The notes under the pieces are model-generated. The model was not told the origin of the DNA and did no database searches. It worked only from the letters and a program-made list of their open reading frames with translations. Below are positions 25,260 to 32,404 of a stretch of 64,000 nucleotides of DNA, in pieces (within the stretch, counting starts at the first letter, position 1; every line of letters starts with the position of its first letter). Both the position numbers and the translations under genes were made by a program. This stretch comes from Paenalcaligenes hermetiae. Lineage in GTDB: Bacteria > Pseudomonadota > Gammaproteobacteria > Burkholderiales > Burkholderiaceae_B. The stretch is taken from contig NZ_BAABKD010000001.1 in the NCBI RefSeq assembly GCF_039543645.1, forward strand, positions 62,001 through 126,000. The letters are read 5' to 3'.

Positions 25260-26261
25260 ATGCAAACTCAATCCTTACCACAACAACGTCCCACCTACCG
25301 TCCTGCGCTACGCTTAGTGGACACCAAAACCCTTAATCACTCGGAATGGCTTGCTATTCGTAAACAAGGCATTGGCAGCTCGGATGCTGCCACCGCTGTC
25401 GGCTTAAACCCTTACCAATCTCCACTTGAACTCTGGATGATTAAAACAGGACGGGATAGTGCTTTTCAAAAAGAAGAGAGCAGCATTGGTTATGCACCCA
25501 TGCACTGGGGTACACAACTTGAACCCCTCGTCGCTAAACAGTACCAAGCGCATACAGGACACCGAGTGCGTCGTGTAAATGCCATACTCCAACACCCCGA
25601 ACACCCTTGGATGTTAGCGAACATTGATCGTGAAGTGGTCGGCACGGCTGAGGTGGATATTTTAGAGTGTAAAACCGCAGGCGAATTTGGCGCGAGACAC
25701 TGGCGAGATGGCGTACCGGAATATGTACAAATCCAAGTCCAGCATCAGTTGGCGGTCACAGGCAAACACGCCGCCGACGTAGCGGTGCTCCTCTGCGGAC
25801 AAGACCTACAGATCCATCGCATCTACCGAGACGAAGCCGTGATTGCTCGCTTGATTGAACTAGAAGCCAAATTTTGGCATTACGTACAAACCGACACCCC
25901 GCCACCAGCGGATGGCTCAGAGTCAGCTGCTAAAGCCCTCCAAGCCTTATACCCTCACGATAACAGCGAGGAGCTAGACTGGAGCCAAGACAGCAGCAAG
26001 TCAGCCTTGTTCGGAGATCTGATTGCCATTCGTCAACAGGCCGATCAACTGAAACAACGTGAAGAACAGTTAAAACAACAAATCCAAGAGCAAATGGGCG
26101 ATGCCAGCAAAGCGCTGTTTGAGACAGGCTCGGTAACATGGAAGCGCAGCAAAGACAGCATCACCTTAGACACCAAACGCCTCTTGGCGGATCACCCTGA
26201 ACTACTGCATCAATACAGCATGACTCGCAGTGGTAGCCGTCGTTTTTTAATCCAAGCCTAA
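25260..26261 (+). CDS. YqaJ-type viral recombinase (lambda exonuclease-like)
   Basis: A 333-aa protein of the YqaJ/PD-(D/E)XK exonuclease family. It has the typical N-terminal block WLAIRKQGIGSSDAATAVGLNPYQSP, reads HWGTQLEPLVA (catalytic Glu), and carries the core EVDILECKTA giving D-x2-ECK metal and lysine residues. A Gln/Glu coiled coil lies near residues 250-285. Such enzymes resect duplex ends for single-strand annealing recombination. The usual RecT/Bet annealase partner is not adjacent; DUF932 and the RDF-like gene occupy the neighbouring positions. Start ATG 25260 has AGGAG. Confidence 0.9.
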   Translation: MQTQSLPQQRPTYRPALRLVDTKTLNHSEWLAIRKQGIGSSDAATAVGLNPYQSPLELWMIKTGRDSAFQKEESSIGYAPMHWGTQLEPLVAKQYQAHTGHRVRRVNAILQHPEHPWMLANIDREVVGTAEVDILECKTAGEFGARHWRDGVPEYVQIQVQHQLAVTGKHAADVAVLLCGQDLQIHRIYRDEAVIARLIELEAKFWHYVQTDTPPPADGSESAAKALQALYPHDNSEELDWSQDSSKSALFGDLIAIRQQADQLKQREEQLKQQIQEQMGDASKALFETGSVTWKRSKDSITLDTKRLLADHPELLHQYSMTRSGSRRFLIQA

Positions 26262-26283
26262 GCCCTATTTCATCACGGCATAC

Positions 26284-26317
26284 AGCCAGCCCGTCGTCAC
26301 TGACAGGCTGGCTTTTT
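26284..26317 (+). terminator. Hairpin with T tract between YqaJ and RDF-like genes
   Basis: Stem AGCCAGCC/GGCTGGCT with a 14-base loop and a five-T tract, 24 bases before the next ATG. Same layout as the other hairpins in this operon. Confidence 0.75.
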
Positions 26318-26341
26318 GCACGCTTTATAAGGAACACCCTC

Positions 26342-27208
26342 ATGATTAAAGGTTTAATGATTACCCCACCGACTTTAGGTCGGATTGCCATTGGTCGAGT
26401 GGTAGAAAAGAACGGTAAACGCCTGCCCATCAAAGACGATCAGTTCACTATCACCAGCCAAGTACAAACCAAAGACGGCTGGATACCTCACCCCTTAGAT
26501 AGTGCCTTGCGCAAGGGAGATGACAAACTACGCTCCATTCCCATACGCCTACTCTTTAACGAGCCAGACCTTAACCTACGAGCCGAATACAGCCTGTTTG
26601 ACCGCACATCAGGCCGACCGCTTTGTGTAGGCAATGGTGAAACCTGTAAGCGTGTCACACAAGGCGGCATGCAGTCCTTGGCCTGCCCTACTCCCGACCA
26701 ATGTGAGTTTGGGCAAAGCGGTTACTGTAAGCCCTACGGACGCTTAAACGTCGTGATTGATCAAGACGATGAAATGGGAACCTTCATCTTTAGAACCACA
26801 GGCTTTAACAGCATTCGTACCCTTGCCGCACGACTGCATTACTACCATGCGGTATCCGGTGGCTTATTAGCGTGTATGCCTTTAGAACTCAAACTACGAG
26901 GCAAAAGCACCACCCAAAGCTTTAGGTCTGCCATTTACTACGTGGACATGACCATCCGAGAAGGACTAAGCCTAGAGGAAGCCATTCAACAAGCTCAAGC
27001 ACTACATCAACAACGCCTCCAATCGGGTTACGACCAAGCCGCTCTCGATAAAGCAGCACGACAGGGTTTTGCCAATGGAGCTTTTGAGGACGGTGAGGAC
27101 GAAGCCTTAGAGGTTATCGAAGAGTTTTATCCTGAAGCCCACACACAAGCCCAGTCTACTCAATCCACTACCCTCGCCAACAAGCTAGAGCAACGTGCGA
27201 CAGCTTAA
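26342..27208 (+). CDS. Recombination-directionality-factor-like / Cys-containing phage protein
   Basis: The 288-aa protein is often annotated as a hydrolase or metal-binding protein in ICEs. Four cysteines in CKRVTQ...LACPTPDQCEFG...GYCKPYG, followed by GRLNVVIDQDDEMGTFIFRTTGFNSIRTLAARL, resemble the Gp3-type recombination directionality factors (zinc-knuckle region plus RLN...TGxxxSI block). That likeness is from memory of the family and needs a profile search. A hydrolase role is not supported by any motif I see. If it is a directionality factor it would normally partner a serine integrase, yet the island has a tyrosine integrase. AAGGAA lies upstream of the ATG. Confidence 0.6.
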   Translation: MIKGLMITPPTLGRIAIGRVVEKNGKRLPIKDDQFTITSQVQTKDGWIPHPLDSALRKGDDKLRSIPIRLLFNEPDLNLRAEYSLFDRTSGRPLCVGNGETCKRVTQGGMQSLACPTPDQCEFGQSGYCKPYGRLNVVIDQDDEMGTFIFRTTGFNSIRTLAARLHYYHAVSGGLLACMPLELKLRGKSTTQSFRSAIYYVDMTIREGLSLEEAIQQAQALHQQRLQSGYDQAALDKAARQGFANGAFEDGEDEALEVIEEFYPEAHTQAQSTQSTTLANKLEQRATA

Positions 27209-27233
27209 CCCCTACCTACCCAAACAACATACA

Positions 27234-27260
27234 CGCCACCTGTTTAGGGTGGCGTTTTTT
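27234..27260 (+). terminator. Hairpin with T tract between RDF-like and radC genes
   Basis: Stem ACGCCACC/GGTGGCGT followed by six T residues; AAAGGA and the ATG of the next gene follow within 20 bases. Confidence 0.85.
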
Positions 27261-27279
27261 ACGTCTAAAGGAATTGATC

Positions 27280-27780
27280 ATGCGTTATCACAAAATGAAA
27301 GTCTGCCCCAAGTCTGGTCTGTACCTGATGGAATCCAACGTGCTTTCAGAAGCGGACATCTTAACGATGGCGAATCAGCTCGCTAGAAAACGCCTAGCTA
27401 AAGGCCGCAGCATCAGCAGCCCACAAGCCGTTAAAACCTATTTGCAAAACTTACTACAAGACTACGAGCATGAAGTCTTTGCTGTGCTGTTACTGGACAA
27501 CAAGCACAAAGTAATTGGCTTTGAAGAGCTGTTCAGAGGCACCATCACCCAAGCCCCTGTTTACCCAAGAGAAGTGGTTAAGCTGGCTTTAGAGCGTAAC
27601 GCTGCCGCCATCATCATGACCCACAACCACCCATCGGGAGACCCTACGCCTAGCCATGCAGACATTGAGCTGACGAGGCAGCTACGTGATGCGTTGGCTT
27701 TGGTGGATGTGAGGGTGTTGGATCACATTGTGGTGGGGATGGAGGGGTGTGAGTCGTTGGCTCAAATGGGTCATATATAA
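27280..27780 (+). CDS. radC: RadC-family JAB/MPN domain protein
   Basis: A short 166-aa RadC, carrying the JAMM metal motif H115-x-H117-P-S-G-x8-D128 (MTHNHPSGDPTPSHAD) and the upstream glutamate in FEELFRGT. It lacks the N-terminal helix-hairpin-helix region of chromosomal RadC, as is normal for island-borne copies beside yqaJ. A role in DNA repair is doubtful for the family, and a deubiquitinase-like or recombination-accessory role is only inferred. ATG 27280 is chosen over TTG 27274 because of the AAAGGA spacing. It is the last gene of the hairpin-punctuated operon. Confidence 0.88.
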   Translation: MRYHKMKVCPKSGLYLMESNVLSEADILTMANQLARKRLAKGRSISSPQAVKTYLQNLLQDYEHEVFAVLLLDNKHKVIGFEELFRGTITQAPVYPREVVKLALERNAAAIIMTHNHPSGDPTPSHADIELTRQLRDALALVDVRVLDHIVVGMEGCESLAQMGHI

Positions 27781-27786
27781 AGCACT

Positions 27787-27816
27787 CCCCTAAAGGCCAG
27801 TACGGCTTTTAGGGGG
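27787..27816 (+). terminator. Terminator after radC
   Basis: CCCCTAAA...TTTAGGGG stem with internal GGCC/GGC pairing, followed by CTTTATTTTCT. It closes the 23.8-27.8 kb operon. The 140 bases from here to the IS end hold no ORF. Confidence 0.75.
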
Positions 27817-27975
27817 CTTTATTTTCTGCTACTCAATTGGCCTGAGCTAATCCTGTCGTTGTAACGACTCCAAGCGAGCGGCGTTTTTTGCTGTCAAAGT
27901 GCTTATGGTTGCTATGGCATTTTACTATAAGTAGAGAGCAAATTTCTTTACCTAGTACCTGAATCGACCAGACTT

Positions 27976-28818
27976 TTATAGACAGTTCATTGCCTCAGAA
28001 AAGTAGTACCGTTCGTAGTTTATCGGCGAAAGATTCGCAGCATGACTATGCCGACGAATCGGGTTATAAAACATTTCGATGTAGTCAAAAACATCTTGGC
28101 GTGCTTGCGCTCTGGAGTTATAAACTCTGCGTCTGATACGCTCTCGCTTAAGTAACTGAAAAAAGCTTTCCGCGACAGCATTATCATGGCAATTACCACG
28201 GCGACTCATGCTTGGCTCTAGATTATGATTAGCTAGAAAAGTAGTCCACTCGTAACTCGTGAATTGACTGCCTTGATCGGAGTGCACCATGACACGTTGT
28301 TTTGGTTTTGGTTTTCGTCTCCAGACTGCTGACAGTAAGGCCTGTATAGCTAGGTCTTTACTCATACGTGAACTCATTGACCAACCGACCACCTGACGAG
28401 AGAATAAATCCAATACAACGGCCAGATACAACCAACCCTCATGGATACGGATATAGGTAATATCTGTTACCCAGGCGATGTTAGGCGCAGCCACATCAAA
28501 CTGGCGATCTAGGATATTAGCGGCAACACTATGTGGTACACCTCCGTATAACCCTGGACGACGACGGTATCCGACCTGAGCACGCCAACCTTGACTGCGC
28601 ATCAAACGTGCTACGCGGTGCCGGCTGCACGATTCACCCTGTGCACGCAAATCATGATGCACCTTGCGGTAACCATACACGCGTGCGCTCTCAAGCCAAG
28701 AGGCTTGCACTAAGGCCAGTAAGCGTTGATCCTCTAGGTGACGCTGACTATGAGTACTGCGTCGCCATGCGTAATAACCGCTGTGGTGCACCTGTAGTAC
28801 GGCGCAGAGTAGACGCAC
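27976..28818 (-). CDS. IS3-family transposase OrfB (DDE integrase domain)
   Basis: 280 residues from the first GTG. The frame continues upstream to about 28860 (LKYAFIEQHSTQYA), the usual OrfB beginning that is read after frameshifting. The HTH_21 block (SCSRHRVARLMRSQGW) is followed by the rve integrase core, with catalytic Asp in VTDITYI, Asp in VHSDQGSQF and Glu in NAVAESFFQLLK. The catalytic residues look intact. See orfA for a likely frame problem. Confidence 0.92.
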   Translation of the reverse strand: MRLLCAVLQVHHSGYYAWRRSTHSQRHLEDQRLLALVQASWLESARVYGYRKVHHDLRAQGESCSRHRVARLMRSQGWRAQVGYRRRPGLYGGVPHSVAANILDRQFDVAAPNIAWVTDITYIRIHEGWLYLAVVLDLFSRQVVGWSMSSRMSKDLAIQALLSAVWRRKPKPKQRVMVHSDQGSQFTSYEWTTFLANHNLEPSMSRRGNCHDNAVAESFFQLLKRERIRRRVYNSRAQARQDVFDYIEMFYNPIRRHSHAANLSPINYERYYFSEAMNCL

Positions 28819-29134
28819 CGCATATTGAGTCGAATGCTGTTCGATAAACGCGTACTTCAGCCGGACTCCTTGGCAAAGTACGCGGCGGCTTTTTTAAGAT
28901 GTCTCGCTCTTCAGTAAGTCGCTTAACCTCAGTGCGCAAGCGCTTGAGCTCAGCCGCCTCGGCACTCTCTTGCTTACGTTGCTCCGTTGGCTTGTTATAG
29001 CGCTTTAACCATCCATATAGGCTGTGCGTCGATACGCCCAGACGAGCAGCCACTTCCGCAACAGGACGGCCGTGCTCAGCCACCTGCTTAACTGCTGCAA
29101 CCTTGAATTCTTCTGTAAATCGAGCCTTACTCAT
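28748..29134 (-). CDS. IS3-family OrfA (helix-turn-helix), frame altered after the A6G run
   Basis: Residues 1-85 are a normal OrfA: HTH_Tnp_1 domain (FTEEFKVAAVKQVAEHGR, LGVSTHSLYGWLKRY) and a leucine-zipper helix ending RLTEERDILKK. After the slippery run AAAAAAG (28889-28895, minus strand) frame 0 reads PPRTLPRSPAEV. The family's usual ending AAAYFAKESG-stop is found in frame -1. OrfB is therefore one further frame away, as if one base of the run had been lost. Transcriptional slippage on the A run could restore the frame; otherwise the element is probably defective. Confidence 0.8.
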   Translation of the reverse strand: MSKARFTEEFKVAAVKQVAEHGRPVAEVAARLGVSTHSLYGWLKRYNKPTEQRKQESAEAAELKRLRTEVKRLTEERDILKKPPRTLPRSPAEVRVYRTAFDSICGASTLRRTTGAPQRLLRMATQYS

Positions 29135-29196
29135 AAACGTCTCCTTAAGACGATATTATGAGGCAAAAATGTGTCTAGTAAACCTTGGTCGATTCA

Positions 29197-29428
29197 ATGA
29201 GTTCTTTGGGTGATATAATGTGCATCGTGCAAGCAGGATAGACGGCATGCACGATTTGTAATAACAGAGTGTCTTATATTTTTAAAGAAAGTCTATTTAA
29301 TACAAGTGATTATATTAATTAACGGTAAGCATCAGCGGGTGACAAAACGAGCATGCTTACTAATAAAATGTTATGCAATTAGGGGTGGTTCTGGAGAACT
29401 GGAAAATGGGGATCAGGGGGTACGGTAA
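29197..29428. other. Upstream region of the GTPase-like gene
   Basis: 232 bases without an ORF. An extended -10 (TGATATAAT, 29211-29219) lies just outside the IS right end. Two inverted repeats follow: ATCGTGCA/TGCACGAT (29224-29255) and GTAAGCAT/ATGCTTAC (29325-29360). GTTATGC at 29370-29376 is the complement of an attC inverse core, but symmetric arms of a full attC are lacking. Confidence 0.45.
29211..29219 (+). promoter_or_regulatory. Extended -10 promoter element downstream of the IS
   Basis: TGATATAAT matches the extended -10 consensus TGnTATAAT. The -35 position at 17 bp would fall in the IS inverted repeat (GATTCA), which is a poor match. It would drive the rightward GTPase-like and SHOCT genes. 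Confidence 0.4.
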
Positions 29429-31291
29429 GTGAGTATAAAAATTCAATCTAATGATCTGAAAGACCGGCAAAAGGCCTTGCATAACTCGATAGAAAGTTTG
29501 ATGACAAAGCTGCCTGAGGAGAGCGCAACACGGAAACAATTAGCTAATCATCGGGAGCTTTTTGACGATGCGGTTTCTTATCTCTCAAACTCAGATCAAA
29601 GACTGGCATTTATCGGTAACATAGGTACCGGAAAGACAACCGCCATATGCCATCTACTTGGCTTGCTAGATGGAGAAGAGCCAATTCTTAGCACGGGTAG
29701 CGGTCGGACTACGCTTTGCGAAGTGGAAATCGCTTCTAGTTCTCAACTGGAGATCGAAGTCACTCCTCATTCCGAAGCTGAAGTAAAGAGCTACCTCACG
29801 GACTTTGCTCAGTACTTACTATCAGATATCACAGAATCGGATAATTCAGAGTCATTTAAACTAAGCGCTGAAGTTGAGAGAGCACTCCGTAACATGCTTG
29901 ACCTCCGAACATCACGTACAAAAAACCCCGAAGGCAAACGAATCACTACGGACAACGCTAAAAACTTTGCTGCCAATTACCAATCTGTCGAATTGTTAAC
30001 AGAGGGGTTGTTGAAACGGATTGATTATACAGCCCGTTATCAAACGCGATTCACTAATGATGATGGAGTAGACCAATACGAGTGGTTGCACACAACATTC
30101 AAAGCTATCAATAGCTGCACTCATCCGAGCGTTGGTTTATCCAAGCATATACGCATATTGGTGCCGGTAAAACTTTTCGATGACATCAATTACGCACTGT
30201 CAGTAGTTGATACAAAGGGTGTCGATCAGACGGTTAACCGTGCGGATCTTGATAGCTGTCTTACAGACAATCGTACTGTCAGTGTACTGTGCTGCCGATT
30301 CAACGAAGCGCCCGATAAGACAATGTCAGGATTGCTGAAGCTTGCCAAGGATGCTGGCCTAAGTCACCGAATTGCCAAAGAAACCGTATTGTTAATTCTC
30401 GATAGGGAGAGTGAAGCTGAAAAAGTTATCGACATAGATGAACCTGTTGGTGATAAAACTGAGGGACGCGAGATCCGTGCTGAGCAGGTCGTTAATGATC
30501 TAAGGCACACACTGCAATTAGACAACCTAGATGTGCGATTTTTCGATGTAAAGTCGGATGATCCCAAGCAACTTAACAAACTGTTGGTCGAAAAAGTCTC
30601 TGTGCTGCGCGCTCAATATGCTCAGAATATTGTCGATATCGAGAAGGCTATTGTCGACATCGAAACTGAACTAGTCTCTCAATCAGCTAAAACGGCGAAG
30701 AATCAGGTTAAGAATACGCTGGAGCCTTGGATAAAAAAGTCTCAAGGCTGTTCTCCCGCGTTAAGAGAATATTTTTTACCATTAATTAATGACATTAAAA
30801 ACAAGGGTACATATGCTGCTAGTGTTCGAGCTAGTGTTAATCGCAGAGGAGAGTGGCATAATCTCGATTACTATCAGCTTTTAGCTACAGGTGCTCGTGA
30901 GCAAGTTGTTGATCAAATCGGCACCCTAAAGGATGAATTTATCGTACTAATCGATAACATGCTTTCCCAGAATGAGCTCCAACCTGCTTATGCGCTGCTT
31001 AAACAGTTAAAGCAAACAACTGAGAAACGACTTGGTGATATTTACCAAAAAGCGTTTGCTAAAGGACGCGCGGTTTATGAAGAACAGCTTTCATCAGATA
31101 ATCAGCTCTGGAATGGTTTGTTTCGAGAGTGGGGAATGGGCCCTGGATACAAGGATAGAGTTTCCGGTAACTCTGAAACCTGGTTTCACATGCGAAAATA
31201 TCCAGAGTTTGAATCCAGCGTTACTAGACAGGTTGTTGAGGAATGGCAGCGTTATGTAAATGAAGTGCGAGATATGCTGGGGGCTGAATAG
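29429..31291 (+). CDS. P-loop GTPase/dynamin-like protein of unknown function
   Basis: The 620-aa protein has Walker A GNIGTGKT (63-70), a switch-like STGSGRTT (88-95) and a G3-like DTKGVDQ (261-267). These are arranged as in dynamin-related or septin-like GTPases: a long insertion between G1 and G3, then a long helical C-terminal half (about 390-620) with predicted coiled coil. No clear G4 (N/TKxD) is seen, so nucleotide preference is uncertain. No membrane helix. GTG 29429 has GGGGG 8 bases upstream. An integron attC site lies 4 bases after its stop, so it appears to be the gene of a captured cassette. Dynamin-like proteins occur in phage defence; that role is inference here. Confidence 0.7.
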   Translation: MSIKIQSNDLKDRQKALHNSIESLMTKLPEESATRKQLANHRELFDDAVSYLSNSDQRLAFIGNIGTGKTTAICHLLGLLDGEEPILSTGSGRTTLCEVEIASSSQLEIEVTPHSEAEVKSYLTDFAQYLLSDITESDNSESFKLSAEVERALRNMLDLRTSRTKNPEGKRITTDNAKNFAANYQSVELLTEGLLKRIDYTARYQTRFTNDDGVDQYEWLHTTFKAINSCTHPSVGLSKHIRILVPVKLFDDINYALSVVDTKGVDQTVNRADLDSCLTDNRTVSVLCCRFNEAPDKTMSGLLKLAKDAGLSHRIAKETVLLILDRESEAEKVIDIDEPVGDKTEGREIRAEQVVNDLRHTLQLDNLDVRFFDVKSDDPKQLNKLLVEKVSVLRAQYAQNIVDIEKAIVDIETELVSQSAKTAKNQVKNTLEPWIKKSQGCSPALREYFLPLINDIKNKGTYAASVRASVNRRGEWHNLDYYQLLATGAREQVVDQIGTLKDEFIVLIDNMLSQNELQPAYALLKQLKQTTEKRLGDIYQKAFAKGRAVYEEQLSSDNQLWNGLFREWGMGPGYKDRVSGNSETWFHMRKYPEFESSVTRQVVEEWQRYVNEVRDMLGAE

Positions 31292-31295
31292 ATAT

Positions 31296-31379
31296 GCATA
31301 ACAATCGCAGGCACAGCGACGGCTTTTTCGTTCCGGCTTCGCCTCCACTACAAAGCCGCGCGTGCTGCGGGCGTTAGAT
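31296..31379 (+). other. Integron attC recombination site
   Basis: 84 bases from inverse core GCATAAC (31296-31302) to core GTTAGAT (31373-31379). The arms pair with the bulges and spacer typical of attC: left arm ATCGCAGGCAC..CG.CGGCTTT against right arm AAAGCCG.CG.GTGCTGCGGGCG, with extrahelical bases only on one side. It lies directly between two genes, with the next ATG 19 bases beyond the core, as in a cassette array. No integron integrase or attI is visible in the window. Confidence 0.75.
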
Positions 31380-31397
31380 TTCAAATAGGAGAAAATC

Positions 31398-32135
31398 ATG
31401 GACTTTTGGGGTTGGGTATTAGTGATTGTTGTCGCAGGGTTAGGTATCGCTATCGCCCAAGCAATTGCTGTATCGAATAAGAAGAAGGCGATGGAAGAGG
31501 AGCTAGAATCTCTTCCTGATTTTTCACCTACTCAAAAAATCATGGGTAATAATGGTGACACCGGTCTTGCTATTGATGAAGAAAGAAAAAAGGTCGTTTT
31601 GATCAAAAACGGCCCTACAGGTGTCGCTCTCAAGCCTATTACATACAGAGATGTGCTTTCTTCCGAAATATTTGTAGATGGGGAGACTGTCACAAAAACA
31701 GCGAGAGGAAGTCAGCTTGGCGGAGCACTTATAGGTGGACTCGCGCTTGGAGGGGTCGGGGCGATAATCGGTGGTTTATCCGGAAAAACCAGATCGTCTG
31801 AAAAGGTCAAGAGAGTCGATCTTAGGATAACTGTCAATGACACCAAGAGCCCGCTGCACGACATTAACTTCATGGATATTGAAGGAAAGAAAGACGGAAT
31901 AATCTATAAGTCAGCGATGGATGAAGCGCGTCACTGGCATGGGTTGATAGCAGTTCTTATTAAGATGGCCGATAACGAAGATGCCCGAAAAGAAGGTGAC
32001 GAAACACCGTTACAAGCGAGTGGTGACATCACATCGTCCCTAGCGGATGAACTTTCAAAGCTGAGCGATCTTCGAGATAAGGGAGTTTTGTCAGACGAAG
32101 AGTTCACTATACAAAAACAAAGGCTGTTATCTTAA
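31398..32135 (+). CDS. Glycine-zipper, SHOCT-domain membrane protein (cassette-borne)
   Basis: A 245-aa protein with an N-terminal membrane helix (WGWVLVIVVAGLGIAIAQAIAV) and a beta-rich middle domain (residues about 45-100). A glycine zipper follows (LGGALIGGLALGGVGAIIGGLSG). The C-terminal SHOCT domain (LADELSKLSDLRDKGVLSDEEFTIQKQRLL) is a short oligomerisation module at protein ends. TAGGAG precedes the ATG, 19 bases after an attC core site. Function unknown; such proteins are common integron-cassette cargo. Confidence 0.75.
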   Translation: MDFWGWVLVIVVAGLGIAIAQAIAVSNKKKAMEEELESLPDFSPTQKIMGNNGDTGLAIDEERKKVVLIKNGPTGVALKPITYRDVLSSEIFVDGETVTKTARGSQLGGALIGGLALGGVGAIIGGLSGKTRSSEKVKRVDLRITVNDTKSPLHDINFMDIEGKKDGIIYKSAMDEARHWHGLIAVLIKMADNEDARKEGDETPLQASGDITSSLADELSKLSDLRDKGVLSDEEFTIQKQRLLS

Positions 32136-32139
32136 TGAT

Positions 32140-32331
32140 GTGCCGAAGAAAATCTGTAGCATTAGCCTGAGCTGCTATTACTATCAGCCAAAACACGCTC
32201 AAGAAAACGATGTCATCGCAGACTGGTTAATTCAGTTAACGACAGTACAGCGCAATTGGGGCTTCGGTAAATTTAGATCGTTTCATGATTTCCTCCATGT
32301 AAAGAATCATGGCAGAAATCTCTGGTTTTAG
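32140..32331 (+). pseudogene. Remnant of an IS3-family OrfB N-terminus
   Basis: Residues ISLSCYYYQPKHAQEN, followed by VIADWLIQLTTVQRNWGFG, match the beginning of IS3-family OrfB proteins (SRSCYRYEPKL..EN..IADWL..LT..QRNWGFG), after which the likeness stops abruptly. No catalytic domain, orfA or terminal repeats remain. The remnant truncates whatever attC the SHOCT cassette may have had. 73 bases of AT-rich sequence separate it from the convergent restriction gene. Confidence 0.65.
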
Positions 32332-32404
32332 CTTGTGCCTTTTTAAGGTAAGTCTACGATATCAATAAGTTCTCACTAGTTTTCCTCTAACACTTATTAT
32401 CCCT

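Larger units (their letters stand above)
27960..29196 (-). mobile_element. IS3-family insertion sequence, about 1.24 kb
   Basis: Imperfect 25-bp terminal inverted repeats, left at 27960-27984 and right at 29172-29196. Both share an outer TGAATCGACCA and an inner AGACA, and both end in TG...CA. Two overlapping reading frames, orfA and orfB, are on the minus strand. The flanks (ACC at the left, ATG at the right) show no target duplication, so a neighbouring deletion or recombination between copies is likely. Confidence 0.92.

Noticed and set aside
29322..29376. Second attC site upstream of the GTPase-like gene
   Set aside because: GTTATGC and an 8-bp inverted repeat are present, but the arms are not symmetrically placed and no proper core pair exists. 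I kept only the site at 31296-31379.
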